64,000 nt of DNA. Origin: Pseudogymnoascus destructans (lineage: Eukaryota > Ascomycota > Leotiomycetes > Thelebolales > Thelebolaceae). Below, in pieces: positions 32,329-42,800 of this stretch. Each line of letters starts with the position of its first letter. Position 1 is the stretch's first letter. The stretch spans positions 310,001 through 374,000 of the forward strand of contig NW_020167535.1 of the NCBI RefSeq assembly GCF_001641265.1. The letters are read 5' to 3'. A model generated the notes under the pieces. It searched no databases and was not told the origin of the DNA. It saw nothing but the letters and a program-made list of their open reading frames with translations. The position numbers and the translations under genes are program-made.

Positions 32329-35300
32329 TTAAGGACGTTTGTGGGCTGTCTGTTTGCCCTTTAGCCAGTTGGCTTTCTTAGAAAGAAATTCTAGAATGAG
32401 CTTAGATGCATTTTTTAGATTTCTCTTAGGCTCCCAAGTGTTGTCACTTGTAGGATAGCCTTTCCACTTAACGAGGAAGTAGTCCTGACCTCTAAGTGTC
32501 TTTTTGTCAAGGATAGACTCTACTTCATATTCTGGTTGATCCAAGATCAGAACAGGAGGTGGAGGAGACTGAAGTGGTCTTAAGGAACTTTCTTGTGCCT
32601 TAGACAAGAGAGATGCATGGAAGACATTATGGATAGTCCAAGTAGGTGGTAATGCAAGCTCGAAAGCATTCTTGCCAATAGTCCTTGTGATCTTAAAAGG
32701 TCCAAGTCTTTTAGTATCAAGTTTGTCTGAAGGTCTAGTAGTTGTGATATGTCTTCTAGACAAAAAGACTTGATCACCAACTTTGAATTGTGGTGCAACC
32801 ACCCCCCTGTTAAAGGCCTGAGCCTGCTCGTCTTGTGCACGCTGTATTTGAACCTTGAGATAGTCCTGGAGGCCCTTAAGGTAGATGATTCTTTCAGTAG
32901 CAGAAGGGTTTTTGAAATTTTCAGGACAATTCAGTTCTGCCACTTCAAACCTAGGGTGATAACCATAGTTTGCATAGAAAGGTGTCTCTTTTGTGGTGTT
33001 AGAGACTGTGTTGTTGTAAGCAAATTCTGCAAGATGGAGAAGATCTGCCCAGTTGTCTTGAGCATAGTTTGTATAAATTCTTAGATATTGTTCAAGTACA
33101 GAGTTGACTCTCTCTGTCTGGCCATCTGTTTGAGGGTGATAAGCTGTAGAGAAGCGTTGTTCCATGTTTAAGAGTTTAGAGAACTCCTTAAAAAAGTTTG
33201 AAGTGAAAACTGCTCCCCTATCTGAGATCCAGTGTCCAGGAATTCCATGATATTTAAAGACCACCTTGAGGAATAGCCACGCAAGTTCAGAAGCTGTGAT
33301 AGTCTCATTGCAAGGCTCAAAGTGTGCCATTTTTGTGAGCCTTTCTACCACCACAAGGATAGAGTCATAAGGGGTAGCACCCCCTTTTGGGATAGAAGGA
33401 GGCAACTTGACTATAAAGTCAATGGATATGGAGTCCCATGGGTGTTCTGGTATAGGTAGAGGCTGCAAGAGGCCATAGGGCTTTTGCCGTGTAGGTTTGT
33501 TCAAGTTGCAAGTAGTGCAAGAAGATATATAGTCTTGAAGAGTAGTCCTTAGACTAGGCCAGTAGAACTTTCTTGTTAGAAGTTCATAAGTTTTTGCAAA
33601 GCCAAAGTGCCCTGCAGCTGGAGCATCATGGAACTGCTGTAGGAGGTGTAGCTGTAATCGTTTATCCCTAGGGACATAGATATAGTTCTTGAATAAGAGA
33701 AGTCCATGCTGATTTTTTGAGAAATTCTGTAGTCCAACTTTCTCAAGAGAGGAACCTTTCTTCTGGAGGTATTCCAAAGTTCTTTTCGCAAAGGGATCAT
33801 GGTTGTAAGCATCTTTGAATGCTTTAAGAAGTGTTGCTGAGGGTGTATAGTCTTTAAAGGTCTCTGGTTCCTGAGAAGAGGTAATGGGGGCAACTTGGTC
33901 TTGAGGGGATAAGTTTACCCCTAAGTCCTCTGTAGTACTAGGGTTGCTTAAAGATGCTGCTATAAGCTTTGCTGAGTCTAGCAGAGCCTTTGTATTGCTA
34001 GTTTTAGCAGAATCTTGGTAGTCATGTCTTCTTGAGAGGAGATCTGCTCTTTGATTCTTGGCCCCTGAGACATGTTTTATAACAAAGTCAAAACCTCCTA
34101 GTTGTTCAGACCACCTTGCTTGTCGTCGATTGAGCTGTTTAGTGGTTGTAAAGGTCAAGAGATTTGAATGGTCACTGTAAATAGTGATAGGATAGTTTGC
34201 CCCTTCAAGGTAGCATCTCCAATGCTTTAGAGAACATACTATGGCAAGCAGTTCCTTGTCTGTAATGGGATAGTTTTGTTCAGCTGCTGATAGCTTTCTT
34301 GAGTAAAATGCCACAGGCTGTAGCTCTTCTTGTTTGTCTTTTGGAGCTTGGTATAAGATTCCAGAAATGGCAAAATCTGAGGCATCTGTCTCAAGAGTGG
34401 CAGGTTTCAAGGGGTTAAAGTGTAGTAACATTTTCCCTTCTTTAAATTCTCCTTTAAGAGCATCGAAAGCATCTTGCTGTGTCTTATCCCAGTGATACAA
34501 AGTGTCCTTGTGAAGTAATTGAGTAAGGGGTAAAGCCAAGGATGTATATCTTGGTATAAACCTCCTGTAATAGTTGGCAAACCCAAGGAAAGACTGAACC
34601 TCTTTAATGCTGGAAGGAATAGGCCACGTTTGTACTGCTTTTGTCTTTTCAGGGTCCATCTGAATGCCTTCTGTTGAAATTCTATGTCCTAAGAAATCAA
34701 CTTGAGACATATGGAAAAGACATTTCTCAAGTTTGCAAAAGAGTTGTGCTTGAGATAGCTTCTCTAAGACTTGTCTAACATGTAGAACATGCTCTTGAGT
34801 ATCTAAAGAGTATATAAGAATGTCGTCTAAGTAGACAACAACAAAGATATCCAAGTAAGGTCTTAGAATATCATTCATGAGAGCTTGGAAAGAAGCAGGT
34901 GCATTGGCAAGCCCAAAAGGCATTACCTGGTATTCAAAATGACCATAGCGTGTTCTGAATGCTGTCTTCCACTCATCACCTTCCTTGATGCGTATCAGGT
35001 TATAAGCTCCCCTGAGATCTAACTTGGTAAAGATCCTTGCTGAAGAGAGCCTATCTATGAGCTCAGGGATAAGGGGTAAAGCATATCTGTTTTTAACAGT
35101 GACTGCATTAAGGCCCCTATAATCAACACAGAGACGCAAGGAGCCATCTTTCTTCTTGACAAAGAGAATGGGAGCTCCTGCTGGTGAGGAAGAAGGTCTG
35201 ATAAAGCCAGAACTAAGGTTCTCATCTAGGTATTCTCTGAGAGTTTTCAGCTCTAATTCAGATAGAGAGTAGATAGGGCCGTACGGAGGCATTGAGCCTT

Positions 35301-37122
35301 CTGCGAGTGGTATCTCATGGTCATAAGGCTGGTGCTTTGGCAGAATTGATGCCTTTGCCTTGTCAAAAAGATGTTGGTAGTCTTGGTATGCTAAAGGCAA
35401 AATGACCTCCTGAGATGATTTCTCCAAATCTGAAGTAGCTGCTATCTCCAGGACAGGTTGGAAAGGTTTCACCCATATCAGAGATGATATATCGTCCATA
35501 GTTTGGTCAAAATCCTTGATCTGGGACAAGTTTGAGTCTTGGACCTGAATAGGGGTAACTGAGGCTTGAAGGGTTTTTTCAGTATTGAGCTCAGGATTTG
35601 AGCTAAACCCAAGTGATAAATGCTTCCAATTGATAGTTGGATCATGCCTTTGAAGCCATGGAAGACCTAGGATAACTGGGTACTTCATTGGTATAACATC
35701 TAAAGAGATGGTGTCTGAAAATGTTGATTTTCCTAGGGGAATCTCAAGTTTGAGTACTGGGGTGTTGCAGGTAATGGAACCTGAACTGATAGGAGTTCCA
35801 TCAATGACTCGGAGCAACTCTGGAGTGCGTTTGGGAATTGTAGGTAACTGGTGTGTCAAGATGAGGTCTTGAGATATAAAGTTGCCTGTTGCCCCTGAGT
35901 CTATCATAGCCCTTGTAGACAACACCTGTTGTTTGAAATGGAGTTGAATAGGGATTAACAGGTGTGTGAGACTCTGAGAAAGCACCATCGACACATATTT
36001 GTTGTCTAGGGGAGAAGTTATAGTCTCAGTTGAAGTTGTGCCTGCTAGGGATTTTTCAAGTTTTTCAGGAATAGCAGTTGTGACTGTGTCTGAGGCTGCT
36101 ATATGTTTTGAATCAGCACTCCCCCGTGCTGAATAGCACTCCTGAATTCTGTGTCCCCCTTTGCCACAGTATAAACAAAGGTTGTTGTCCATTCTGTGTT
36201 TTCTTTCTTGAGGGGTAAGTTTACCCCTTTTCAGTTTTTGAGGGTATCCTGTAGGCTGAGGTGCTGGATTTGCTGTAGATCTCTTTATAGAGGCGTCTAA
36301 GTCCATAGGTTCAGGTGCTGAGTCCTTAGCAGTTGGTGTAGAGGTGTAATTGTTGAAATTTCTTGTTGGATGCCAGTCTTGGTTCTTCTCCTTTCTTCTT
36401 TCAAAAAGCCTATCATCAAGTCTGACAGCTTTCTCTATAAGCGTTTGAAGTGTTGTAGGGCGTTCTTCTTTGCTGAGTTCATCCTTAATAGAGCTCTTGA
36501 GCCCTTGGTAGTAAGTGAAGACTAAGGCTTCTTCATTCCAAGTCAAGTGAGAAGTGATTCTCCTAAATTCTGTTGTATACTGAGCAGCAGAGGTCTTTTG
36601 ACATAGCTTCTGTAGCTCTCTTTCTGCTGTAGCAGTTTCGTTGATGTCTCCAAAGGTCCTGGTAAGTTCCTCTTGAAACTGGTCATAAGAGGTAATCAAA
36701 GGTGTAGTGGTATTTTGGTTGTTGCCACTAAGTCTTCTAAGATATGGCTCAAAGAAGTTGAATGCAGATCCACGGAGGTAGCTGGCAGCGAAATAGATCT
36801 TCTGAATGTCTGAGGTGAACTGATGAGGCCTGAGGGTGAAGTAGATGTCCAGTTGCATAAGAAATCCCTTCAACTTCCTCCTGTCTCCATGGTATAAATC
36901 TGGTGTTTGCACTTTAGGAAGTGCACCTGGGGTACTCGAAATAGCCAGAGGAGCTGTGGGAAGCTCTGTATGATGTGTCTGAGTTGAAGATTGTGTTGCT
37001 GAAGTGTTGGCTTGAAAGGTGTTTTCCAAATTCTCAAGTTTGTTTGCTATAGTTTGTATAAAGGCAAACAGTTGTTGCATCTGCTGTTCAGCAGTAGTTG
37101 TAGGAGCTTGGTCGTCCTCCAT
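32329..37122 (-). CDS. Gag-Pol polyprotein of the gypsy chromovirus, single frame
   Basis: 1597 residues without a frameshift between Gag and Pol. In order: Gag with a retrotransposon_gag helical domain (about 70-240) and one zinc knuckle CLYCGKGGHRIQEC (316-329); aspartic protease with AMIDSGATGNFIS (Asp408); reverse transcriptase with VVVYLDDILIYS (764-767); RNase H with LETDASDFAISG (Asp913); integrase with the HHCC zinc-binding module (H1165/H1172, C1202/C1205), catalytic D1235, D1301 and E1337 (YHPQTDGQTERVN), and the GPY/F module KRLGPFKI; and a C-terminal chromodomain (about 1531-1580, YFLVKWKGYPTSDNTWEP). All catalytic residues are present. The stop codon touches the polypurine tract. 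A fused Gag-Pol and chromodomain are typical of the Tf1/sushi group of fungal chromoviruses. Confidence 0.96.
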   Translation of the reverse strand: MEDDQAPTTTAEQQMQQLFAFIQTIANKLENLENTFQANTSATQSSTQTHHTELPTAPLAISSTPGALPKVQTPDLYHGDRRKLKGFLMQLDIYFTLRPHQFTSDIQKIYFAASYLRGSAFNFFEPYLRRLSGNNQNTTTPLITSYDQFQEELTRTFGDINETATAERELQKLCQKTSAAQYTTEFRRITSHLTWNEEALVFTYYQGLKSSIKDELSKEERPTTLQTLIEKAVRLDDRLFERRKEKNQDWHPTRNFNNYTSTPTAKDSAPEPMDLDASIKRSTANPAPQPTGYPQKLKRGKLTPQERKHRMDNNLCLYCGKGGHRIQECYSARGSADSKHIAASDTVTTAIPEKLEKSLAGTTSTETITSPLDNKYVSMVLSQSLTHLLIPIQLHFKQQVLSTRAMIDSGATGNFISQDLILTHQLPTIPKRTPELLRVIDGTPISSGSITCNTPVLKLEIPLGKSTFSDTISLDVIPMKYPVILGLPWLQRHDPTINWKHLSLGFSSNPELNTEKTLQASVTPIQVQDSNLSQIKDFDQTMDDISSLIWVKPFQPVLEIAATSDLEKSSQEVILPLAYQDYQHLFDKAKASILPKHQPYDHEIPLAEGSMPPYGPIYSLSELELKTLREYLDENLSSGFIRPSSSPAGAPILFVKKKDGSLRLCVDYRGLNAVTVKNRYALPLIPELIDRLSSARIFTKLDLRGAYNLIRIKEGDEWKTAFRTRYGHFEYQVMPFGLANAPASFQALMNDILRPYLDIFVVVYLDDILIYSLDTQEHVLHVRQVLEKLSQAQLFCKLEKCLFHMSQVDFLGHRISTEGIQMDPEKTKAVQTWPIPSSIKEVQSFLGFANYYRRFIPRYTSLALPLTQLLHKDTLYHWDKTQQDAFDALKGEFKEGKMLLHFNPLKPATLETDASDFAISGILYQAPKDKQEELQPVAFYSRKLSAAEQNYPITDKELLAIVCSLKHWRCYLEGANYPITIYSDHSNLLTFTTTKQLNRRQARWSEQLGGFDFVIKHVSGAKNQRADLLSRRHDYQDSAKTSNTKALLDSAKLIAASLSNPSTTEDLGVNLSPQDQVAPITSSQEPETFKDYTPSATLLKAFKDAYNHDPFAKRTLEYLQKKGSSLEKVGLQNFSKNQHGLLLFKNYIYVPRDKRLQLHLLQQFHDAPAAGHFGFAKTYELLTRKFYWPSLRTTLQDYISSCTTCNLNKPTRQKPYGLLQPLPIPEHPWDSISIDFIVKLPPSIPKGGATPYDSILVVVERLTKMAHFEPCNETITASELAWLFLKVVFKYHGIPGHWISDRGAVFTSNFFKEFSKLLNMEQRFSTAYHPQTDGQTERVNSVLEQYLRIYTNYAQDNWADLLHLAEFAYNNTVSNTTKETPFYANYGYHPRFEVAELNCPENFKNPSATERIIYLKGLQDYLKVQIQRAQDEQAQAFNRGVVAPQFKVGDQVFLSRRHITTTRPSDKLDTKRLGPFKITRTIGKNAFELALPPTWTIHNVFHASLLSKAQESSLRPLQSPPPPVLILDQPEYEVESILDKKTLRGQDYFLVKWKGYPTSDNTWEPKRNLKNASKLILEFLSKKANWLKGKQTAHKRP

Positions 37123-37162
37123 TGTAGTATCGAAGTGCTGCTATAGAAATAGTTGAAGCTTG

Positions 37163-37172
37163 AAGCAGGCAA
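37163..37172 (-). other. Presumed primer-binding site of the gypsy element
   Basis: On the element strand this reads TTGCCTGCTT and starts two bases after the 5' LTR. It is complementary to AAGCAGRCAA at the predicted transcript start, as in self-primed Tf1-type elements; I see no obvious tRNA 3'-end complement. Confidence 0.55.
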
Positions 37173-37174
37173 GG

Positions 37175-38110
37175 TGTAATGGTGGGTGCACCAGATATGA
37201 GAATCTAGCCACCCAAGGAAGGGATGAATTTACTAAGACAACACACTGTCTTAGGAAACAGAGCCAAAGGGTTGTAGCTTAGACTATTCCACAACGCAGC
37301 AATCAGGTGTATGATGTGGTGAAGTGGGTTAGACAAGTTGCAACAAATGTTGAGTCTGGGAACTCAGGGGTAAGTCAGAGGTTAGCACCTCACTGACTTT
37401 TCAAAAACAGAGAATAACAAGATCAATGCTTGGAAGCTTGGAAAAGACGTAGAAGTATGTGCTAGTCGATTTACTGTATTGTCTGCTTGCCCTTTCTTAA
37501 GGAAAGGGCAATCCTATTTATGCCAAAGGAGTGTAGTTCTCTCATTTTCCATGACTTTCCATGACTAACCAGGCTTGGTAAATGTATTAGAAATCAAGTG
37601 CGACCCACAACTAGCTTGCTAATCATGTAGTGAACGTAAGAGAATCCCATAGAACCATCTCTTGGGTTCCTAGCCTATAGGAAGTGAAAAGGAGGTCCAA
37701 GGTCAGAGTACCTATAGACAAATTATGTCATAACTTAACCAATCTTGTGGGTAACTAAGGAGCGATGACGTGTAATGAATCATAGAGGGTTGTAGAAGCT
37801 TCTAGAGCTATCGTTCATGTTCCTAGGCCTCTAGTTGGTAGAGATATGCCATGTGGTAGTATTGGCCCACCCCCTTAAGGAGGAGATTTTCTTAATAACT
37901 TGTTCAATGAGTGTCCAAATGATATGCCGTGATGTATGTAGCATAAACAGATGTAGTAGAAGAGTTTGCAGCAATCGTTGAGTAGTATTGTTTCTGTTGT
38001 TGGTGTGATAAGCCAAGATATGTATGGTGACTTGTAGGTTTGAGGAGGAGATTTCTAAGTTTGCTCTTGAGTTTGATAGCAAACTGAGTGCAACGAATGT
38101 CAGTATGACA
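37175..38110 (-). repeat. 5' LTR of the complete gypsy element
   Basis: 936 bp. On the element strand a TATA-like TAAATA (37520-37515) lies about 33 bases before AAGCAGACAA (37488-37479), the predicted transcript start, and an inverted repeat TTGCCCTTTC..GAAAGGGCAA lies between them. Confidence 0.95.
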
Positions 38111-39356
38111 TATCACATACTTCCACGTCTTTTCCAAGCTTCCAAGCATTGATCTTGTTACTCCTTGTTTCTGAAAAGTCAGTGAGGTGTTAACCTCTGA
38201 CTTACCCCTGAGTTCCCAGACTCAACATTTGTTGCAACTTGTCTGAACCACTTCACTACATCACACACCTGATTGCTGCATTGTGGAATAGTCTAAGCTA
38301 TGACCCTTTGGCTCTGTTTTCTAAGACAGTGTGTTGTCTTAGTAAATTCATCCCTTCCTTGGGTGGCTAGATTCTCACATCTGGTGCACCCACCATTACA
38401 GGGAGGTAGTCCAAGAGTTATAATGTTGTGTGCCTTGCAGCACTCTTGGAACTCGGCCGATTCATGACTCTCATGCCCGTCTAACACCAGCATTCGATAT
38501 GGACCCCTTGCACGAACAGCAGTATGTTTGTCGAAGTGTTTCAACCATTCTAGACCCGTCTCATTGTTTGTCCATCCATTGCTTGTCGGTTTAACAACCC
38601 AGTTGTGTGGAAGGCCGCCGTCTGTATACCAATTTGCAAGATGATTCTTGCCTTTAACTACCAAAAATGGAGGAATACTCCAGCCGTCACTGTTGATACA
38701 AGCAATCGCTGTAGCCCATTCCCGATTCCCTGGCTGAACTGCCTTACCTCTGCCAAGTCGATCTGCATGGGTAACAACCATTGCAGGGCAAATCACACCC
38801 ATCATAAACCCAGTTTCGTCAAAGTTATAGAAGTCGCAGTCCAAAACACCATATTTTGCCCTCATATTTTCCACTAGTCGAAACCACGCGCCAATTAGTT
38901 CAGGATCTTCGCACAAGGCCCTTTGGAAGTCGTAAACGTGATTAAAACGCGTCTTTAATTCTGGACGTCGTTGTACAAATCGGTGGGCCCAGAGCTTCCT
39001 GACGCGCCTCCCTCCACGCGATTCGAGTATAAAATTTGCCATATCTTCTACACCAGCAAGCCGGGGTGCAAATCCTCTTGAATCCATATCAAGTATATTC
39101 CGAATAACCACCTCCTCTTCTAGTATAGTTAATTTCATCATTGCAGGCCGGCGTTCGTAGACAGTAGTTCGGCCGTTCATTCTGTCGCAGAGTGTAGAAT
39201 GAGGTACTTCATAGAGCTTAGCAGCCTTCCGACGACTTAGATTTTTTGATGTTCGGATAGCCTCGATAGCTAGAATGATTTTTGCTTCTTGGGTAATCAC
39301 TGACATAATAAAAGGTGGAAAAAACGCGTTGTGAAGTTAGAGGGTAGGAAATTCGG

Positions 39357-39404
39357 GAAAAGTGTCCGAGGTACTGATATGTCCGACGTACTGATAAACC
39401 ACGT
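39357..39404 (-). repeat. Terminal inverted repeat of the pogo-type element (right)
   Basis: 48 bp, exact reverse complement of the left repeat; followed by the TA duplication at 39405-39406. Confidence 0.95.
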
Positions 39405-39406
39405 TA

Positions 39407-39893
39407 GTCATGATTATTATGATTATTTGTGCTAACCCTGACAATTATCGACCCAAAGTATGAGTAGATCTTTTGCCCAAATCTTTTACTCTAAATAGTA
39501 GATACATTACACAGCTGGCGGCTTCTCACTGCCTGCCAACCCAAATGCACGTCTCATACAAGCCATGGAGATATTTGAATTTTGTAATATTACTATGCTC
39601 AAGTGGCCGATAAAACGGAGTCTAATGGTCAACTCGACAATGAAAATGACTCGATAACAATGCATTCGCCGAGAGACCCCCGTAAACGCAAATACCCAAA
39701 CAAACCATCAAACCAGTACAAATGCCATACAACCCTACTTTATCAACCACGTCATCCGACAGGCCGGTCTATGTTTTGAATGAGGAATTAAATCCCGTGG
39801 GAAAGAAACGAAAGTAAACCCAGTCATCGTATCATTTCCGATTCATCATAAGTTGTTCGCGTTGCCCGCATCTGTCTCCATGCGCAACTTACC
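39407..39893. other. Intergenic: right flank of the transposon and BUD4 3' side
   Basis: 487 bp with no supported gene. The part next to the transposon is AT-rich. Confidence 0.55.
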
Positions 39894-42800
39894 TTAGATG
39901 ACCATGCTCTTCGTCCTCGAGTGAAAGCGCGGTGGCTTCTCTACAGAAGCCTTGCGAACCTCCTTGCGCTTCAGGCTGTCCTCTCTCTTGAGTACCATGT
40001 CGCACCAGCTAACGCCATTTTTGGTCTCGCTGCTCGTGCCAATGCATTGATCGAGGACCTTCATCCACCCTTCCTTGTCTTTGGCGGTGTCGGCGTAGAA
40101 GTCAATGACCTCGCCGTTACCGAAGCGGATGCGGAAGCCCTCCTCAACGAACATGTAACCCTCCTCCTCTTCGGCGAAGCCGGACTTGCGGCGGCTACCT
40201 CCCCTGCCTGTGGTTTCTTTCTGAGTCAAAGCCCTGCGGTCATCGATAAGCTTGGAGGCATTGGCGAGGTTGATCGTTGCACGAGGTTGGCCAGTCGATT
40301 CGTGATAGGCCGTCAACTTGCTACCATTGAGCTTGAACATGCGACGACGCCAGTACTGGAACATATTAGCATAATGAAATCGATATCTTCCATCTGGTGA
40401 CTTACAGGACAGTCTCCACCTTGTTGGCTCAAATAACCATTGTGGCATCTAGCCACCGCTTCCTCAGCCTCCTTCATTGCGCGGATGCAGGAGTTCATGC
40501 TCTTGGGGATATCATCATCGCTAGCGCCCTTGGGCTTCGGGACAAACAGAAGCTGCAACTCAAGCTTTCCGACCTTGTAAGGTGCTCGGCGGCGAGTCTG
40601 AGTAGCTCCCGTCTTGCTCTTAACGCTGCTCATGCCACCCACTTCCTCGGTCGCCCACTCGTTGAAGCAATTAATGTCGACAACGTATGGCCTTCCAAAG
40701 CAGTGTTGCTCATGATCCTTCAAGCAGACGTACGATCGACCGAAGCTTCCATCATCTGCGGCAAGAGGGGAGAGTAGATCCCAGGCGGTAGGTTGCTGAG
40801 ACGTGCGCTTAGCTGCCATCTCGCTCTGTTGCTTATCCGCAGCGCGTTGCTGTTCTTCCTTCTGTCTCATCTCAAGTTCTTTGCGCTTCTTTGGCGAGGT
40901 AAAAACGCGGGAAAATGTAGATGGCTTTTGAACCTTCGCTTTTGTTGGCGATTCAACAACGCGCTGTGGCGGCGGCTTTTGAAGCTTAGCATTCAAGGTG
41001 AGTTGGAATTCCAGTTCGTTGGGAACGACCAGTTCAAACTCTTGGCCGATAGGGGCATTCTTTCCAAGTTCAAGCCACGCTGTCGTGACACAGTGAACCC
41101 CATTGTCCAAAGTGAGGGCAAACCAGGTGCGTTCATCTTCAAGGGAGGTTAGCAACTACATAGATAGAAGAAGGGTTTATACTGACTTTTTGGCAATGGA
41201 AGGCCGAGATCCTTAACACCGATAACCTTGACGAACAGTCGGCCTCTCTCGCCATTGTCGGGCTCGTTGATATCAACCTGAGCGTCTTCTGCAACCATCC
41301 CTAAACCAGCACCGGCGACATTACTTTGTTGCCCAGGTAAAGGAGGTGCTGGTCCGGATGGCATCCTTTTCCTGCCACCAGTGCTGTCTCTCGTGCTTCT
41401 CTTCCTCGGCGAGCCATTCCAAGGTTCCACGGTCCATGATTGTGGGCGGGGTTGTTTCACCGGAGAATTGCCTGCAGATCGAGTGTCGCGGAAATTTTGA
41501 GCTTCTACGTCAGTACCGCTGCTCGCAACTACAACCTTGGTGTTTTGACGCATAAGGTATCCGCGCTGTTTCCGAGGGGTAACGTTAGCATGAATTTCTC
41601 CCAATTTTAGAGTACTGGTTTGTAACGTGGACACTTGTCCATAGTAACCTTGGGAGTCAATTGGGTGGCAATGAGAAAGGTTAAACGCAACCTTTTGAGC
41701 TTCAATCAGTCGATCGAAGTCCTGGTCGAGACTAAGGGCAAGATCACTTCCGATGTCCAGTGTAAGGCCATCCTGTTTGAGGCTTGGAATTCGCTTCATT
41801 CCGTCGCTCTCGGCGACAGCTTCCGGCTCCTCTAAATCACGCTCCATGCTCTGAGAAGGCCGGTTGCGGTGTTGCTGCGGGATGGGTGGGATCGGGTATT
41901 CGGTGCTGATTTGGCGCCTAGCTTCCCTCATGGCCATTATATCTGACGGAGTAGCGGAAGGTCGGGTCTTGAGCTTTGAACCAGATGATGATTTGATAGT
42001 TGCGGTTTGTTCTGGGACAACTGGCGAGTCTGCGGAAGGAGATTCCTCATAAGATACCGCATGATGCACAACTGATTCAGGAGTGCCAACTTCTTCCTCA
42101 CTCTCTGAACCCCAGCCAGCGCCGTCATAATCGGGCTTGGGAAGAGCATATTTCGCGGGGGTGCCTGGTGGTGTAGAGGTACGTTCAGCGTCAAGAGGCT
42201 CAATGGCTGCCTCAAATGTACTGCTCGTTTCATCCTTTGGCGGGGGAGGTGGGGGAGTAGGTGTCATGTATGATTGAAGGCTCAGTCCGAAATTGTTGCT
42301 GTCCAAGAATCCAGGCAGTGCTGGCAAAGAGGCTTGGTCCTCCTTGTTTTCAGTGTCAACTGAAGGGATGTCTGATGTTGGCGCGGTTAAGCGGGGGATT
42401 GGTGGACCCTCATCTTCTGGCGCGTTGTTGGACTCAAGCTCAGGGCTCTTGTTTTGTGGAGTCTCGTCTGAATATTGGCTATCCAAATCTTCATCCTCGC
42501 GAACGACAGAATCGTCGCGGACGACAGAATTGTTAATGTCATAGTCTTCCACTCGAGATTCGGGGCGTCCCTGATACATCTCGGGAATGTCGTACACATC
42601 AATCTCTGAATCTTCTTCTTCAGGCTTGATAATCACGCTGCTGTCATCATCGGCGATTGTGATATCCTCAGTGGATGGAATAGCTACATCAGGGTCTGGT
42701 GCAGTTGTGCGCTCAAGTCGAGAACTTGGCGGTGGAGAGGAAAAGTTGTACTCTGAGTCCAGTGTAAACGCATCGTGGCCGTTGACCTTGCGCAGAATAG

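Larger units (their letters stand above)
31382..38110 (-). mobile_element. Complete Ty3/gypsy LTR retrotransposon (chromovirus), 6729 bp
   Basis: Two 936-bp LTRs (31382-32317 and 37175-38110) flank one long open frame, with a TATCA target duplication (31377-31381 and 38111-38115). Read base by base, I saw no difference between the LTRs. A polypurine tract (AAAAGGGGGA on the minus strand, about 32320-32330) abuts the 3' LTR. The primer-binding position starts two bases after the 5' LTR. With intact LTRs, tract, duplication and coding frame, the element may still be mobile. It is inserted in opposite orientation inside an older LTR of its own family. Confidence 0.95.
29801..38400 (+). repeat. 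Outer gypsy-family LTR in three pieces (29801-30021, 30958-31381, 38111-38400)
   Basis: The pieces together form one LTR of about 925 bp in plus orientation, beginning TGTCATACTGACATTCG and ending CCACCATTACA. The GGGAG duplication (29796-29800 and 38401-38405) marks its insertion into the transposase gene. It was later split by a second solo LTR and by the complete element. Compared with the intact LTRs it has a rearranged stretch (about 29945-30021 and 30958-31080) and a triplicated ATGACATAATTTGTCT unit (about 31117-31166). Confidence 0.88.
28567..39306 (-). pseudogene. pogo-type DDE transposase, interrupted
   Basis: The N-terminal part lies at 39306-38401: a psq/CENP-B helix-turn-helix (SRRKAAKLYEVPHSTLCDRM), a second HTH region ending WAHRFVQRRPELKTRF, then first catalytic Asp in YNFDETGFMMG and second in MLVLDGHESH. 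The frame stops being transposase at GLPP, where the GGGAG duplication marks an LTR insertion. It resumes at 29800 with HSSHLTQPLDVGCFSVLKRA, supplying the third Asp, and runs to DPQAV at 29571. A second LTR (29570-29096) interrupts it there. It continues 29095-28911 and, after a small frameshift near 28905, with LAKGTERLAHENTLLSAEVR, a basic stretch and a CCHC zinc knuckle (CGICGKAGHNARTC), ending at 28567. The two insertions plus the frameshift make it non-functional. Confidence 0.9.
28461..39404 (-). mobile_element. pogo/Fot-type (Tc1-mariner superfamily) DNA transposon, split by nested LTR insertions
   Basis: The element is bounded by 48-bp perfect terminal inverted repeats (28461-28508 and 39357-39404, beginning ACGTGGTTTATCAGTACGTC) and a TA target duplication (28459-28460 and 39405-39406). 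Subtracting the two LTR insertions with their duplications leaves about 1.86 kb, the normal size for Pot2/Fot1-like elements. It carries one transposase gene on the minus strand, broken by both insertions and by a frameshift. It is the oldest layer of the nest. Confidence 0.92.

Noticed and set aside
38293..38400. Extension of the transposase frame into CNGGCTRCENLATQGRDEF
   Set aside because: This is LTR sequence read through after the GGGAG insertion point, not transposase.
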